Shown here in pieces: positions 34,314 through 43,226 of a stretch of 43,226 nucleotides of DNA. The first letter of the stretch is position 1. Every line of letters starts with the position of its first letter. Location of the stretch: the NCBI GenBank assembly GCA_944389815.1, contig CALXNS010000116.1, forward strand, positions 1 through 43,226, read 5' to 3'. The stretch comes from an uncultured Victivallis sp. (GTDB lineage: Bacteria > Verrucomicrobiota > Lentisphaeria > Victivallales > Victivallaceae). Under the pieces are notes generated by a model. It had not been told where the DNA came from and made no database searches. It was given only the letters and a program-made list of their open reading frames with translations. Made by a program: the position numbers and the translations under genes.

Positions 34314-36326
34314 TCAGTTCCGGGCAAGCAACACCGTCGCGCCATTGGGCGGCAATGTTGCGGATTCCACCATCGCACCCGCACCGTCCCAGATGTCGGC
34401 CATCGCCGCTGGAAGGCGAACGACCTGTTCCTGGGCGCTCAAATTGTAAAGGAAATAATAGGAACTCCCGTCGGCTGCGTTCCGCCGGGCGGCGCGAACC
34501 ATTTCCGGCAATTCTTTCAGCACCGGTTCGAGGCCGATCTCCTGCGCGAGAGCCCGGTAGAATTCATTCAGGAACGCCATATCGGTTCGTGCGGCGATAT
34601 AGATCATGCAGCCCCGTCCGATACGGCGGCGCGTGACCGCCGGAGTTCCGGCGTAGAAATCCTCACCGTAAACGGCTTCGGCGTCCGCTCCTTCAAGATG
34701 GAGGATTTCCGCGTAATCCATCACCGGATACGATTTCCCGTTCCAGACGATGCTCTGGCGCGTCGTCGGCTGCAATCCATCGAAATCCTCGCTCCAGACG
34801 CCGAAGAGTTCACGACCGGCGGCACCACCCGGGTTGCCGCCGGCGGAACAGTTGTTGTTCTCGTCGACGTAACCGGTGAAATACGTTCCCACCACCGTTC
34901 CGCCCGCCTCGGCGAAACGGCGCAGCCGTTCGACCACCCCGGGCTTGAACATGAACAACATCGGAAGCACCAGAAGTTTATAACGCGAAAAATCCTGATC
35001 GCTGTCGATCACGGCAAGATCGATATTGTCATTCCAGAGCGCGCGGTAATGACTGAGAATTGTTTCATCCCATTTCTTGCGATCGTTGCCGCCGGCGAAA
35101 TTGCTCTGCCCGAGCGCCCAGTTGGACTCCCAGTCATAGACGACCGCGGCGACCGGCTCCTTCCGGGCGTCCACCAATCCCGCAAGTCCTGCAAGTTTCG
35201 CTCCGTATTCGGCCACCTGCCGGAACACCCGCGTCCGGTTCGAACCGTCATGGCCGACGACCGCGCCGTGGAATTTCTCGCAGTTGTTACGTCCCTTGCG
35301 CCATTGGAAATACATCGTGCCGTCAGCGCCGTGTCCGAGTGCCAGAAGCATTTCGCGTTCGAATTCCCCCGGACGGCGCAGTTTCGGGTAGGACATGTAA
35401 TTCGGAATGCCGGGACAGGATTCCATCATCAGGAACGGTTTGTCGAGCATCGTATAATTCAAATCGTGCCGGAGCGACATCAACGCCGCCTCGTGTTCGG
35501 TTTCCCCGTCATACCAGGCAGGATAGCAATCGTCGCTGATGAAATCGCACAGCGGCGCGAATTTCCAGTAATCCAGCGTCGGAAACAACCCCATCAAATT
35601 GGTCGTCACCGGCGCATCCGAAAACTCCCGCACCGCGTCGATTTCCATCCGGAAGAAATCGACAAGCACCTCCGTGCAGAATCGCCACCAGTCCAGCGAC
35701 ACCCCGTCCATCGAAGCATCGAACGATTCCAGCTGACTCCAGTTTGTGAAGTGATGCCCCCAGAATGCCGACCAGTAGGAATTGTTGAGGTTCTCCAGCG
35801 TCCCATACCGTCTCCGGAGAAAATCATGAAACCGCTTCCGACAGAGTTCGCAGCCACACTCCCCGTGGTATTCATTGGAAATATGCCAGCCGCCGAGAGC
35901 GGGATGCTGCGCGTAGCGTTCGGCCAGTTTCCGATTGACGATCCGGACGCGCTCCCGGTAACCCGGTGAAGAAAAACAACCGTTCTGCCGCGAACCCCAC
36001 CGCTGCCGCACTCCGGCGCGATCCGAACGGCAGCTGTCCGGCCAAAGTTCCGCCAGCCAGGCGGGGCGGGACGCCGACGGCGTCGCAAGAAGAAGTTTTT
36101 TCCCGCTCTTCGCGCACCGGTCGAAGATGTCGTCGAGCCAGCCGAATTCGAATCGATCCGGTTCCACTTCCAGCTGCGACCACGAAAAAATCGCCACAGA
36201 AAAGGTGTTGCAATGCGCCTCCTCCATCAATTCGAAGTCGCGGTCGATCGTACCGGGAACGTGAAGCCACTGATCCGGATTGTAGTCTCCACCGTGCAGA
36301 ATTCGCCTGAAATCCTTGATAATCAT
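34314..36326 (-). CDS. GH42 beta-galactosidase
   Basis: A 670-aa enzyme. The start HGGDYNPDQW is the classic GH42 opening. Acid/base is E152 (HISNEY) and nucleophile E302 (LMMESCPG). The Zn-binding Cys set is kept: C117, C157, C159 and C162 (GECGCELC). The barrel is followed by the trimerisation domain (about 385-590) and a short C-terminal beta domain. It removes terminal beta-D-galactose from oligosaccharides and acts in the cytosol (no signal peptide). SD AAGGA precedes ATG 36326. It is the last gene of the - strand operon before the terminator. Confidence 0.92.
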   Translation of the reverse strand: MIIKDFRRILHGGDYNPDQWLHVPGTIDRDFELMEEAHCNTFSVAIFSWSQLEVEPDRFEFGWLDDIFDRCAKSGKKLLLATPSASRPAWLAELWPDSCRSDRAGVRQRWGSRQNGCFSSPGYRERVRIVNRKLAERYAQHPALGGWHISNEYHGECGCELCRKRFHDFLRRRYGTLENLNNSYWSAFWGHHFTNWSQLESFDASMDGVSLDWWRFCTEVLVDFFRMEIDAVREFSDAPVTTNLMGLFPTLDYWKFAPLCDFISDDCYPAWYDGETEHEAALMSLRHDLNYTMLDKPFLMMESCPGIPNYMSYPKLRRPGEFEREMLLALGHGADGTMYFQWRKGRNNCEKFHGAVVGHDGSNRTRVFRQVAEYGAKLAGLAGLVDARKEPVAAVVYDWESNWALGQSNFAGGNDRKKWDETILSHYRALWNDNIDLAVIDSDQDFSRYKLLVLPMLFMFKPGVVERLRRFAEAGGTVVGTYFTGYVDENNNCSAGGNPGGAAGRELFGVWSEDFDGLQPTTRQSIVWNGKSYPVMDYAEILHLEGADAEAVYGEDFYAGTPAVTRRRIGRGCMIYIAARTDMAFLNEFYRALAQEIGLEPVLKELPEMVRAARRNAADGSSYYFLYNLSAQEQVVRLPAAMADIWDGAGAMVESATLPPNGATVLLARN

Positions 36327-36399
36327 CGTATTTTATTCCTTCCTGCCCTGAAATTTTATGCGAAACACCGCACTTTGCCATACCGCCGGCGCAACACGG

Positions 36400-38106
36400 T
36401 CAGCCTCGCCTTCCCGGTGTCGTTCGCCCGCGGAAACCGCCGACCGGCTCGACCGGGAATTCATCGACCACATTTCCCGTGGCGTCAAACGCCTTCACAT
36501 GTAATGTAGCACCCCGGCGTGATAATTCCAAATGGGCGCAGTAATCATTTAGCACCACCGGAAACGGCACCTCCCATGCCGGCAGATCCCGCAGTCCGGG
36601 CGCCGTGCAGCGGAGCTTCGTCTCCCCGGGAACGTTCCGGCAGTAGCAATGTTCATGGCCGCCGATCATCAAATCCACCATCCCGGGAGCGGTCAAAATC
36701 CCGTCGATCACCTCAAAAACCGCACGGGAGGAATCCAGCGCCGGAGAGATCAGCCCGACATGGCTTAAAATTACCCGGAAATCCGCCTGCTGAAATTCTT
36801 CAGACCGCACCACCTCTTTCAACCACTCCCGCTGCCGGGTGCGGTGCATTTGTTCAAGTTCGGCCCGATAGATGCTGTAATCGCCCACCAGATCCATTAC
36901 GATGAAAAACACCCCGCCATGGGAAAACGAAAAATATCCTTTCCCATCCGAACCCGCGAAAAGATCGAACCAGGCTCCGGCACCCGCCCCGCGATACTCG
37001 TGATTGCCGGGGATGCAGACGAATGGTTTCTTCCACTCCCGAAGCATCACATCGAGAAATCCGTCATAATAGATCCGTTTCCCCGGCGACGCGGTTACGA
37101 TATCTCCGAGCAGAACGGCGAAGTCTCCATCCCGCACCTCCGTGCGCCGCAGAATGCGCATCAAATCCCCCGTCCGGCAATGAGTATCCGAAATGATCGG
37201 AAGCGAAAAATCCTTCGCCTGACGCGCATTGGTGCGGAAAGAAAACATACCGCATTCCGAAGAGAGTTCTCCACACTCCGGAAACAGCATCTTCAAGCGA
37301 TATTCATATTCACTGTCCGGCAGCAGCCCTTCCAGCCGAACATGATGAAGCATTCTGTCGCGGCGGACGGTCCCTGCCAGCGGATCCGCGAACGCCGTCT
37401 GAAATCCGGGCTCTCCCCGACGACGATATTCAACGAGAGCCGCGCAGGCGCCGGCGGTCTCCCAGCTGATTTCCACCGAGCTGCACTCCGGACGACCGAC
37501 CCACGGCCCATGCGTCACCGTCGCCGGATCCGGCGGCGGAAAATACATCCGCCCCAGACGATCGATGTTGTGAAAAGCCGCACCCGTGTGCGACCAGACC
37601 AGCAACTGCTTCGCCGTCGACCGCTGTCGGGCGATATTGAATCCCACCGACTCTCCCGTTCGCGGCAGCAGCGCGAGCGGAATCCGGATCTCCGCCAGCC
37701 ACATCCCCGGCAGAATTTCCGTTTCAGCTTCCCATTGCGACAATTCCGCAAACTCGCTGAACCGTCCGCCCGCTGCGGCGACCACAAAATGCCGATACCA
37801 GCAGTCATCGCCGGACTCGCCGAAGAAGATTTCAAGATGATCCCCTTCCAGCGCTCCATAGCCGTCCTCCGGACTGCCGGGAACGATGTCAACCGGTTCC
37901 CGGCAGACAACCCGGAGAAAAAGATCCGTCCAATTTCGACGAAGCCTCGCCTCCGTCAGAGCGTCGGTCAGCACGCTTCCGTCGGCATAACTCCGGAACT
38001 CGGAAATGACCGCACTCTCACTCCATGCGGCCGACTTTTCCGCGCCCCCGTCATTGCGCTCCAATATCAGCGGCACGAAAATTCGCCGTTCCCGATCATA
38101 TTGCAT
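36400..38106 (-). CDS. Chimeric metallophosphoesterase: CBM9-like + purple-acid-phosphatase-like FN3 + calcineurin-type domain
   Basis: 568 aa. Residues about 1-190 look like the CBM9/DOMON-like fold of the exported hydrolases (GDHLEIFFGES, WLAEIRIPLALL). Residues about 195-292 resemble the purple acid phosphatase N-terminal/FN3 domain (LEGLLPDSEYEYRL). Residues about 300-530 carry all metallophosphoesterase motifs: SDTH (D307, H309), LGDIV (D335), PGNHE (N368, H369), LSHVG and GGHEH. It should hydrolyse a phosphoester, using two metal ions. No signal peptide is visible, which is odd for a glycan-binding chimera. Its place between GH27 and GH42 genes suggests it acts on a phosphorylated sugar or glycan (inference). 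Confidence 0.8.
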   Translation of the reverse strand: MQYDRERRIFVPLILERNDGGAEKSAAWSESAVISEFRSYADGSVLTDALTEARLRRNWTDLFLRVVCREPVDIVPGSPEDGYGALEGDHLEIFFGESGDDCWYRHFVVAAAGGRFSEFAELSQWEAETEILPGMWLAEIRIPLALLPRTGESVGFNIARQRSTAKQLLVWSHTGAAFHNIDRLGRMYFPPPDPATVTHGPWVGRPECSSVEISWETAGACAALVEYRRRGEPGFQTAFADPLAGTVRRDRMLHHVRLEGLLPDSEYEYRLKMLFPECGELSSECGMFSFRTNARQAKDFSLPIISDTHCRTGDLMRILRRTEVRDGDFAVLLGDIVTASPGKRIYYDGFLDVMLREWKKPFVCIPGNHEYRGAGAGAWFDLFAGSDGKGYFSFSHGGVFFIVMDLVGDYSIYRAELEQMHRTRQREWLKEVVRSEEFQQADFRVILSHVGLISPALDSSRAVFEVIDGILTAPGMVDLMIGGHEHCYCRNVPGETKLRCTAPGLRDLPAWEVPFPVVLNDYCAHLELSRRGATLHVKAFDATGNVVDEFPVEPVGGFRGRTTPGRRG

Positions 38107-38194
38107 GATGCTTCAACATTCCTGCGGAGAAACAATCTCTTCTGCCGCACGCACAATCTGTTCCAGACCGGCATGCGACAGGCGGCATACCTCT

Positions 38195-39748
38195 TCAGAG
38201 CTTGCCGACGGCGACTTTTTCCGGTCTGCGATGATACGAGGTGTGCGCCGCGGCGTAACCGCGCCCGAACAACATCTCCCTGCGTTCCGTATTCTTCCGC
38301 GGAGCCTTGACGGTACGATAAAGCCGCACCGAATGCGGCATGATCGAAAAATCACCACTCAACTCCCGTTCATCTCCGCTCCACAATTCCCGACCGCGAT
38401 ACGCTTCTTCCAGGCGGCAGGAGTGCTTCGCGTCGCTCCGGTTGAAGAGCCCGATCGCCATCGTGCCGTCCGCCAGAGCTTTGCGGTATTCGAGTATTCC
38501 GTCACCATGATCGCGGATCTCCGGCGGCGCCGTCAACGGATCCTGATCGATGGCGATCAAATCATCATTGGTCAGCAGTCGGAAGGTCGCCTCATCCATG
38601 CCGGCGATGTCGCAGCTCAAGAGAAGCGGCGCGGACAAAAGACACCAGAGTGAAAACTGCATCCGCTGTTCCTCCGGCGTCAGACGCGTCATCGTAAACA
38701 CCGGGTTCGGCGTATTGGGTATTCCAATCGCGCCGAGCTGAAGCATATCCAGATCCGGGAACCGCCCCGGCCCCATCTTACGCAGCCAGGCCGAATGCCC
38801 GAAACCGATCGCGGAAACGCTCTGCCATTCATCCTTGATGTCCCGCGAAACCCGACAGAGCTGTGCCAGCGCAAGCAATTCATCGCCGTCGGCTTCGGCG
38901 GCATCGTTGGAGAGACTCAACACGATGTCGCGTCCGCAGCGGGCCAGTTCGTCGGCGATCCGCCGCGTCGTCGGCAGGTCGTTCGGGTTCCAGTCCACCT
39001 TGAGATAATCGATCCCCCATTCGGCCCACTGGCGGATGTCGTCGCCGAACTTCCACTCCAGGCCGATCCGGTCGACTCGACGCTCATGCAATCCGGGATA
39101 ACGCCCGAAGACCTGATTTTTCTGAAGGCGTTCGCCTTCCGGAACAAACAACTCTTCCTCAAGTCCGCCATCGGTGCTTCCGCCCCGGAATCCGGCATAA
39201 GTGGAAATCCACGGCGTCGAATACAACCCGAACCGCAACCCGCGGCTGTGAATGTAATCGGCCAGGGAACTCATATCCGGGAAACGTTCATTCCCGAGCA
39301 GCGCGCCGTATTTTCCGCCGCGTTCCCCCTGCCAGCAGTCGTCGATGTTCACAAAATTCCAGCCGTGGGCGGCAAGCCCCCGGTCAACCAGTGCGTCGGC
39401 CACCTCCCGGATGCGACGGTCGCTGACCCCTTCCGAAAAACAGTACCAGCTGTTCCACCCCATCGGCGGAGTCAACTGAATCTCCCGCCCGACAATCAAC
39501 CGGATTTCACATGCGGCACATCCGGCCGGATTTTCCGCTTCGAATTTCACCCGGTAAACTCCGGGCGCATCGATCCGCCCCGTCAACGTACCGGATTTCG
39601 CATCGAACGAACATCCGGCCGGGGGATTCACGCAACGTACATCTACTTGCTTGCCTTCCACGGGAAGAGGCAGAAAAAACCGGTTCCCGGGGCGCGCCCC
39701 GAATAATGCCGGAGCGTGAAAAAGAGGCGGATGAAATGACTTTTCCAT
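38195..39748 (-). CDS. GH27 alpha-galactosidase with N-terminal Ig-like domain
   Basis: 517 aa from ATG 39748 (GAGGAAT upstream; 4 bases after the preceding stop). The frame stays open to 39949, but that overlaps the solute-binding protein gene. Residues 10-88 form an Ig-like domain (AKSGTLTGRIDAPGVYRVKF). The GH27 barrel begins at LTPPMGWNSWYCF. The nucleophile is D252 in YLKVDWN and the acid/base is D303 in VSRDIKDEW. It removes alpha-linked galactose, for example from galactomannan side chains. The C-terminal tail after SVRLYRTVKA (about 35 residues, basic) goes beyond the usual end of the beta-sandwich. No signal peptide, so probably cytosolic. Confidence 0.9.
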   Translation of the reverse strand: MEKSFHPPLFHAPALFGARPGNRFFLPLPVEGKQVDVRCVNPPAGCSFDAKSGTLTGRIDAPGVYRVKFEAENPAGCAACEIRLIVGREIQLTPPMGWNSWYCFSEGVSDRRIREVADALVDRGLAAHGWNFVNIDDCWQGERGGKYGALLGNERFPDMSSLADYIHSRGLRFGLYSTPWISTYAGFRGGSTDGGLEEELFVPEGERLQKNQVFGRYPGLHERRVDRIGLEWKFGDDIRQWAEWGIDYLKVDWNPNDLPTTRRIADELARCGRDIVLSLSNDAAEADGDELLALAQLCRVSRDIKDEWQSVSAIGFGHSAWLRKMGPGRFPDLDMLQLGAIGIPNTPNPVFTMTRLTPEEQRMQFSLWCLLSAPLLLSCDIAGMDEATFRLLTNDDLIAIDQDPLTAPPEIRDHGDGILEYRKALADGTMAIGLFNRSDAKHSCRLEEAYRGRELWSGDERELSGDFSIMPHSVRLYRTVKAPRKNTERREMLFGRGYAAAHTSYHRRPEKVAVGKL

Positions 39749-39752
39749 TTTC

Positions 39753-41231
39753 TCATTCCTCTTCCAACATATTGTGTTCACGATAATAACGCAGATGAAA
39801 CGGATTCTTGATCCATTTCGCCGGAATCTTTTTCCCGGCAGCCTTATACTCATCGATCTTCTTTTGAAGTTCGCAATCTTCCTGATAACGTTCACGCAGC
39901 GACGCCACGCTCGCAACCGTCTTCGCAATCGAATCGGCAATCGAATCATTCGCCAGCTTCAACGCCTCTTCCGGATCGGAAAGCCCGCCGGCAACCCGCT
40001 CGTAGGCATAACGGATTTTGTCCTCCGCCAGCGGATAATAGGGACTTAAACTTTCCGGAAGCGCGATCGTCCGCGCCCATTTGAGTTCATTGGTGTGCAA
40101 ATTTCCCTCATGCTCCCACCCCGGCGGGGTGTGGTAATCCGGGTTGTTCTCCGCCCACTCCGGGTTCGGCGGCAGCCCGTCCGAACTGTGGACGAGAAGC
40201 TCGTTGTATTCCCGGCTGGCCAGAAACAACAGAAAAATTTTGGCAAACTCTTTATGTTTCGATCCCTTGTAGATCGCCGTGTTGCGCGAAATGAAAACCA
40301 GATTCTTGAAGTCGTATTCAGGAAACTGCGAAAACGACATCTGAAAGGGTTCGGTTTTATAACGGCGAAGATCCATATTCACATAACGTCCGGTCGCGAT
40401 CATCGCATAGCGACCGGTCAGCAACTGCGGCGTGGAGGCGTCGTTCACACTGGATTGCTCCGAGTTTTCCGACGCGATCTCCGCCGCATCCGGAATCAGA
40501 TGCAGTTCATCCACCCAGCGGTGGTAGATGCTGAGCGCCTTCACAAACGCCGGATCAGTCAACCGCGGCGCAGTGAGCGTCTCATTGAACATGTCGCCGC
40601 CCATGCTCCGCGCCAGCGGCAGAATCACCGTCGGCATCGCTCCGGCGAAAAACGCCTCCCGGTGTTCCCGTCCGGCATTCGCGCGCTTGACATATTCAAG
40701 TCCGATCCGTTCGAATTCCTCCGGAGTCCACTCTTCCGGCGGCGGCTCCATCCCGTATTTCCGGAAGGTGTCCACGTTGCAGAGCAACGCCGGTGCGGCG
40801 AGGTTGCACGCGTAGGCATACTGGCGGCCGTTGTACATCAGCAAATCGCTCGCAGAACCATAATTATGGCTCGGATCAAGACCGTTTTCCCGGGCGAATT
40901 CCGTAATGTCCTCCAACACCCCCATCGACGCGAACAACTTCACCGGCACATGGTCAATCAGGTCTCCGGCCATTCCGGAGACCGCCTGAATCAACGTACT
41001 CTGATTGTCTGCTGCTTCCAGGCGGATTTTGAAAATCGGTTCTCCGTTCTCATCGACCCGCCCGGTTTTCTTCATCCACTCGTGAAACGCGGCAACCTGT
41101 TCCACGCGGTCCGCCGAGAGACCGGCGGTCCATACGACTGTCGTGCCGCCCTCCGCTTCCGGACGCGTCATCTGAGTAATGACTGTCGCCACGATCAAGA
41201 GCGCGACAATGATTACAAACAGGTTCCTCAT
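39753..41231 (-). CDS. ABC-type sugar solute-binding protein, membrane-anchored
   Basis: A 492-aa type 1 extracellular solute-binding protein. The N-terminus MRNLFVIIVALLIVATVITQ is a single hydrophobic segment without a lipobox Cys, so it is either anchored or cleaved. After TTVVWTAG, the fold has GDLIDHVPVKLFASMGVLEDITEF, WTPEEFERIGLEYVKRA, and TGRYAMIATGRYV, typical for oligosaccharide binders. An extra helical tail (about 440-492) is unusual. It is 28 bases after an exported hydrolase gene, with GGAGT before ATG 41231. No permease or ATPase gene lies in the window, so its partners must be encoded elsewhere. Confidence 0.85.
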   Translation of the reverse strand: MRNLFVIIVALLIVATVITQMTRPEAEGGTTVVWTAGLSADRVEQVAAFHEWMKKTGRVDENGEPIFKIRLEAADNQSTLIQAVSGMAGDLIDHVPVKLFASMGVLEDITEFARENGLDPSHNYGSASDLLMYNGRQYAYACNLAAPALLCNVDTFRKYGMEPPPEEWTPEEFERIGLEYVKRANAGREHREAFFAGAMPTVILPLARSMGGDMFNETLTAPRLTDPAFVKALSIYHRWVDELHLIPDAAEIASENSEQSSVNDASTPQLLTGRYAMIATGRYVNMDLRRYKTEPFQMSFSQFPEYDFKNLVFISRNTAIYKGSKHKEFAKIFLLFLASREYNELLVHSSDGLPPNPEWAENNPDYHTPPGWEHEGNLHTNELKWARTIALPESLSPYYPLAEDKIRYAYERVAGGLSDPEEALKLANDSIADSIAKTVASVASLRERYQEDCELQKKIDEYKAAGKKIPAKWIKNPFHLRYYREHNMLEEE

Positions 41232-41259
41232 CGTTCACTCCTTCATTTCTCTGCTTAAC

Positions 41260-43226
41260 TTATTCTTCCAGCACGTCGGAATCGATCGCGTCGGCGGTGA
41301 ATTCATACCGCCCGCCGCCAAGATCGCGCGTCTTCCCGAAACGGGATTTGAGTCCCGCGTGTCCCGGAATGGTCACAACCGCTTTGCACTTCTCGCCGAG
41401 CGACGCAATGACCACCCGCAATTTCCCGTCGTTAACAAATGCCCGGGCCACGACCTCTCCTTCGACCGAAGGTTCCACCGTAACCGCCGGAGCCTCCTCC
41501 GTACTCATGATCCACGGTTCGAGATCGCGCAGCAACTGCACCGTCTCCTTGAGGTTGTTCCAATCCTCTTCTCCGCGCTGCGGAGCGCGTTTCTCCATCG
41601 CGGCAATGTCGTAATAGGCATAGAACACGAACCCCTTCGCCCCGTAAACCGCCCCGAGCAGCGGAGCGGTACGAACCTCTTCGCGCGTCAGGAACCGGGT
41701 CTTGCCGAACTCCTCATCGCTCATATTCTTGTCGATGATCGCCCAGTTGAAAGCCTGCGGCACGTGCCAGATCGTCGCTCCGGTCTTCTCGCCCGCCGCC
41801 AGCGCATCGCGCAGTTCATGCAGCGACTGGGGCCCATGGGTCGCCTTGATCGGATACGGATCGATTCCGAGAATGTCGCCCGACGTTGCGTAATAGTTCA
41901 GATCGTCGTAGAAGCACGTCAGAGTCCAGGTCGGATGATCCGGATCGATCGCGCCGACCGTTTCGCGCAGCTTGATGATATCCGGCACCCGCGAACGCGC
42001 TTCCTCGTCGCTGACGTACCAGACCAGAAGCGCCGGATGATCCTTGAGATTCTCAACCAGCTTCTTCGCCACCGGAATCGGGCCGAAGGCGTCATCGACT
42101 TTGTGATTCCAGCCGTGGAGCTGTTCCTTGATGCTCGCAACGAGTTTGAGGCCGTATTTGTGCACCTGATCGACGCCGGCGCGGATGCCTTCCATATCCG
42201 TCGCGTATTTGCCGGGCCCGCGATGCCAGGCCATGCCGTAGAGGTGAAGTGTATTGAAACCGGCGTCGGCGATGCGCTGCAGATCCTCGTCGGCAATCGA
42301 TCCCTCCCAGGCGCCGTAGATGCCGATCGGCATGAAAGGTTTGCCGTCAACGATCAGTCGATGATCCTTGTCGATGGTCACGGCGTTGGCGGAAACCGCG
42401 TCGCGCGACCGTACCTGAATATCGTATGCAACCGAGCAAAGACGGCGCTGTGTTTTCATATCAAGCAGCGTGAAGTCGATCCTGCCGTTCCCGGCGGGCA
42501 GTTCACCGAAATCCCCGGAGCAGAAGCCCTTGTCGTCGGGAGTGAGCAGTTTCTCATAACGTTTCCCGTCAAGGTCGAGCGTTGCGAGCACGGCGTAATC
42601 CTTCGATCCCTCGGGGATCGACGCATGCACCTCGAACGAGGAGTCGTCGGTCCACAGCGCCAGCCCCGTCAACCGGGTCGGCAGCACCGACCAGAGATTG
42701 CCGACCTCCTCCACGCGCAGATTGTCGTAGTAGAGAGTGCCGGTGGCCTTGTCGCGGATGTAGAGCGAAACTTTCGCCTGCTGCCCCTCCTTGAGCACGA
42801 AGGGGCGTTCGATTGTCGTCCACTCTTTCGTGATCGGCTGTGCGTCGTACAGACCGCCGTCATATTTGCCGTCCCGGGAGAATTCGATGCAGAACCCGTG
42901 CGGTTCGCCGACGATGTTCTCGCCGCGGCAGAGCATCGAAACCTTGTAGGTTTTACCCGGTTTCAGATTCGGGATCGCCACCGAAATGAACCCGTATTTC
43001 TCGCCGGGTTTGCGTTCGGCGCGAAGACCGGGCGAACCGTTGTAGCCCCACTTGCCGATCTCATAACCGGGATAGGAGGTAAAAACCTCCAGATCCCCGG
43101 TCGAGAAATCCTGTTCGTAGGCGACACCGCCGTTGTCACCTTCCGGCCAGGCGCGGTATTGATCGAAGGAGCCTTCCGCGGCAAATACCGTCCCGGAAAG
43201 ACAGAGCGCGGCCAATATCGTGCAAA
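41260..43226 (-). CDS. Exported GH2-type TIM-barrel glycoside hydrolase (5' end outside window)
   Basis: About 655 residues are visible. The frame is still open at the window edge and already inside a signal peptide (TILAALCLSGTVFA, cut before AEG), so only a few codons are missing; TTG 43215 is not the real start. Residues about 20-170 form a carbohydrate-binding jelly-roll, followed by a small beta domain. The barrel (about 285-570) starts at LIVDGKPFMPIGIYGAW and has LLVWYVSDEEARSR, where the Glu/Asp pair is the likely acid/base, and DILGIDPYPI. This resembles the GH2 barrel or related clan GH-A enzymes; the exact family is uncertain. First gene of the - strand operon with the solute-binding protein and galactosidases. 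Confidence 0.8.
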   Translation of the reverse strand, partial: CTILAALCLSGTVFAAEGSFDQYRAWPEGDNGGVAYEQDFSTGDLEVFTSYPGYEIGKWGYNGSPGLRAERKPGEKYGFISVAIPNLKPGKTYKVSMLCRGENIVGEPHGFCIEFSRDGKYDGGLYDAQPITKEWTTIERPFVLKEGQQAKVSLYIRDKATGTLYYDNLRVEEVGNLWSVLPTRLTGLALWTDDSSFEVHASIPEGSKDYAVLATLDLDGKRYEKLLTPDDKGFCSGDFGELPAGNGRIDFTLLDMKTQRRLCSVAYDIQVRSRDAVSANAVTIDKDHRLIVDGKPFMPIGIYGAWEGSIADEDLQRIADAGFNTLHLYGMAWHRGPGKYATDMEGIRAGVDQVHKYGLKLVASIKEQLHGWNHKVDDAFGPIPVAKKLVENLKDHPALLVWYVSDEEARSRVPDIIKLRETVGAIDPDHPTWTLTCFYDDLNYYATSGDILGIDPYPIKATHGPQSLHELRDALAAGEKTGATIWHVPQAFNWAIIDKNMSDEEFGKTRFLTREEVRTAPLLGAVYGAKGFVFYAYYDIAAMEKRAPQRGEEDWNNLKETVQLLRDLEPWIMSTEEAPAVTVEPSVEGEVVARAFVNDGKLRVVIASLGEKCKAVVTIPGHAGLKSRFGKTRDLGGGRYEFTADAIDSDVLEE

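Noticed and set aside
38113..38358. 81-aa - strand frame ending 7 bases before the phosphoesterase start
   Set aside because: Its last 25 residues look protein-like, but most of it overlaps the GH27 gene in another frame and I see no start signal; kept only as a possible frameshift clue.
1..43226. CRISPR arrays, tRNA or rRNA genes, and IS-type terminal repeats
   Set aside because: I saw no regularly spaced repeats, no cloverleaf with CCA-type arms, no rRNA segments, and no paired short inverted repeats around the transposase gene inside the window.

Overview
The window looks like chromosomal DNA from a carbohydrate-degrading Lentisphaerota/Victivallis-type bacterium. This is inferred from GC-rich, tightly packed catabolic operons, two pseudopilin-like proteins with a [19 protein letters not shown] leader and a C-terminal DGHV motif, and glycoside hydrolases arranged around a sodium:solute symporter. 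No rRNA, tRNA or other taxonomic marker is present, so the assignment rests on style only.

Region 1 (1-6601, all + strand) is a Mu-like transposable-phage module. It holds the tail of an upstream gene, a DUF3102-like DNA-binding candidate, a DDE transposase (MuA type), an AAA+ target-selection ATPase (MuB type) and a GemA/gp16-family protein. A strongly structured RNA ending in a U-run follows. Then comes a three-gene cassette: a 55-aa protein, an ABC-ATPase fused to a GNAT acyltransferase, and a formyltransferase-fold enzyme, closed by a G/C hairpin terminator. No virion genes are visible to the right. The cassette is the best candidate here for an undescribed system, possibly Mom-like DNA modification or self-protection.

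Region 2 (6602-7676) is a lower-GC junction with weak or broken reading frames, probably the border between the mobile element and the host.

Region 3 (7677-33638) is a large polysaccharide-utilisation locus built around a duplicated, inverted cassette. On the - strand lie a pseudopilin (14396-13701), a ~1280-aa exported multidomain hydrolase (13636-9788) and a ~690-aa unsignalled TIM-barrel hydrolase (9758-7677). Their paralogues lie on the + strand (large hydrolase 23528, smaller hydrolase 27375, pseudopilin 30945). Between the two copies are a GH2 beta-mannosidase, a URO-D family protein, a PocR-AraC regulator, and a cytosolic operon: PIG-L deacetylase, NodB-fold deacetylase, FucI/AraA-like isomerase, degenerate M24 protein and ASRT-like sugar-binding protein. 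A sialate O-acetylesterase and an SSS symporter complete the + strand run, which may be one transcript from 18859 to 33638.

Region 4 (33719-43226, - strand) holds a GH2-like exported hydrolase (cut by the window end), a membrane-anchored solute-binding protein, a GH27 alpha-galactosidase, a chimeric metallophosphoesterase, a GH42 beta-galactosidase, a terminator, and an unrelated YkgJ-type cysteine-cluster protein.

Overall reading (inference): exported multidomain hydrolases and perhaps pseudopilin fibres capture and cut a complex, partly acetylated galactose/mannose-containing glycan. Oligomers then enter via the SSS symporter or an ABC importer whose permeases are not in view. Cytosolic mannosidase, galactosidases, deacetylases and an isomerase finish the breakdown, under PocR-AraC control.
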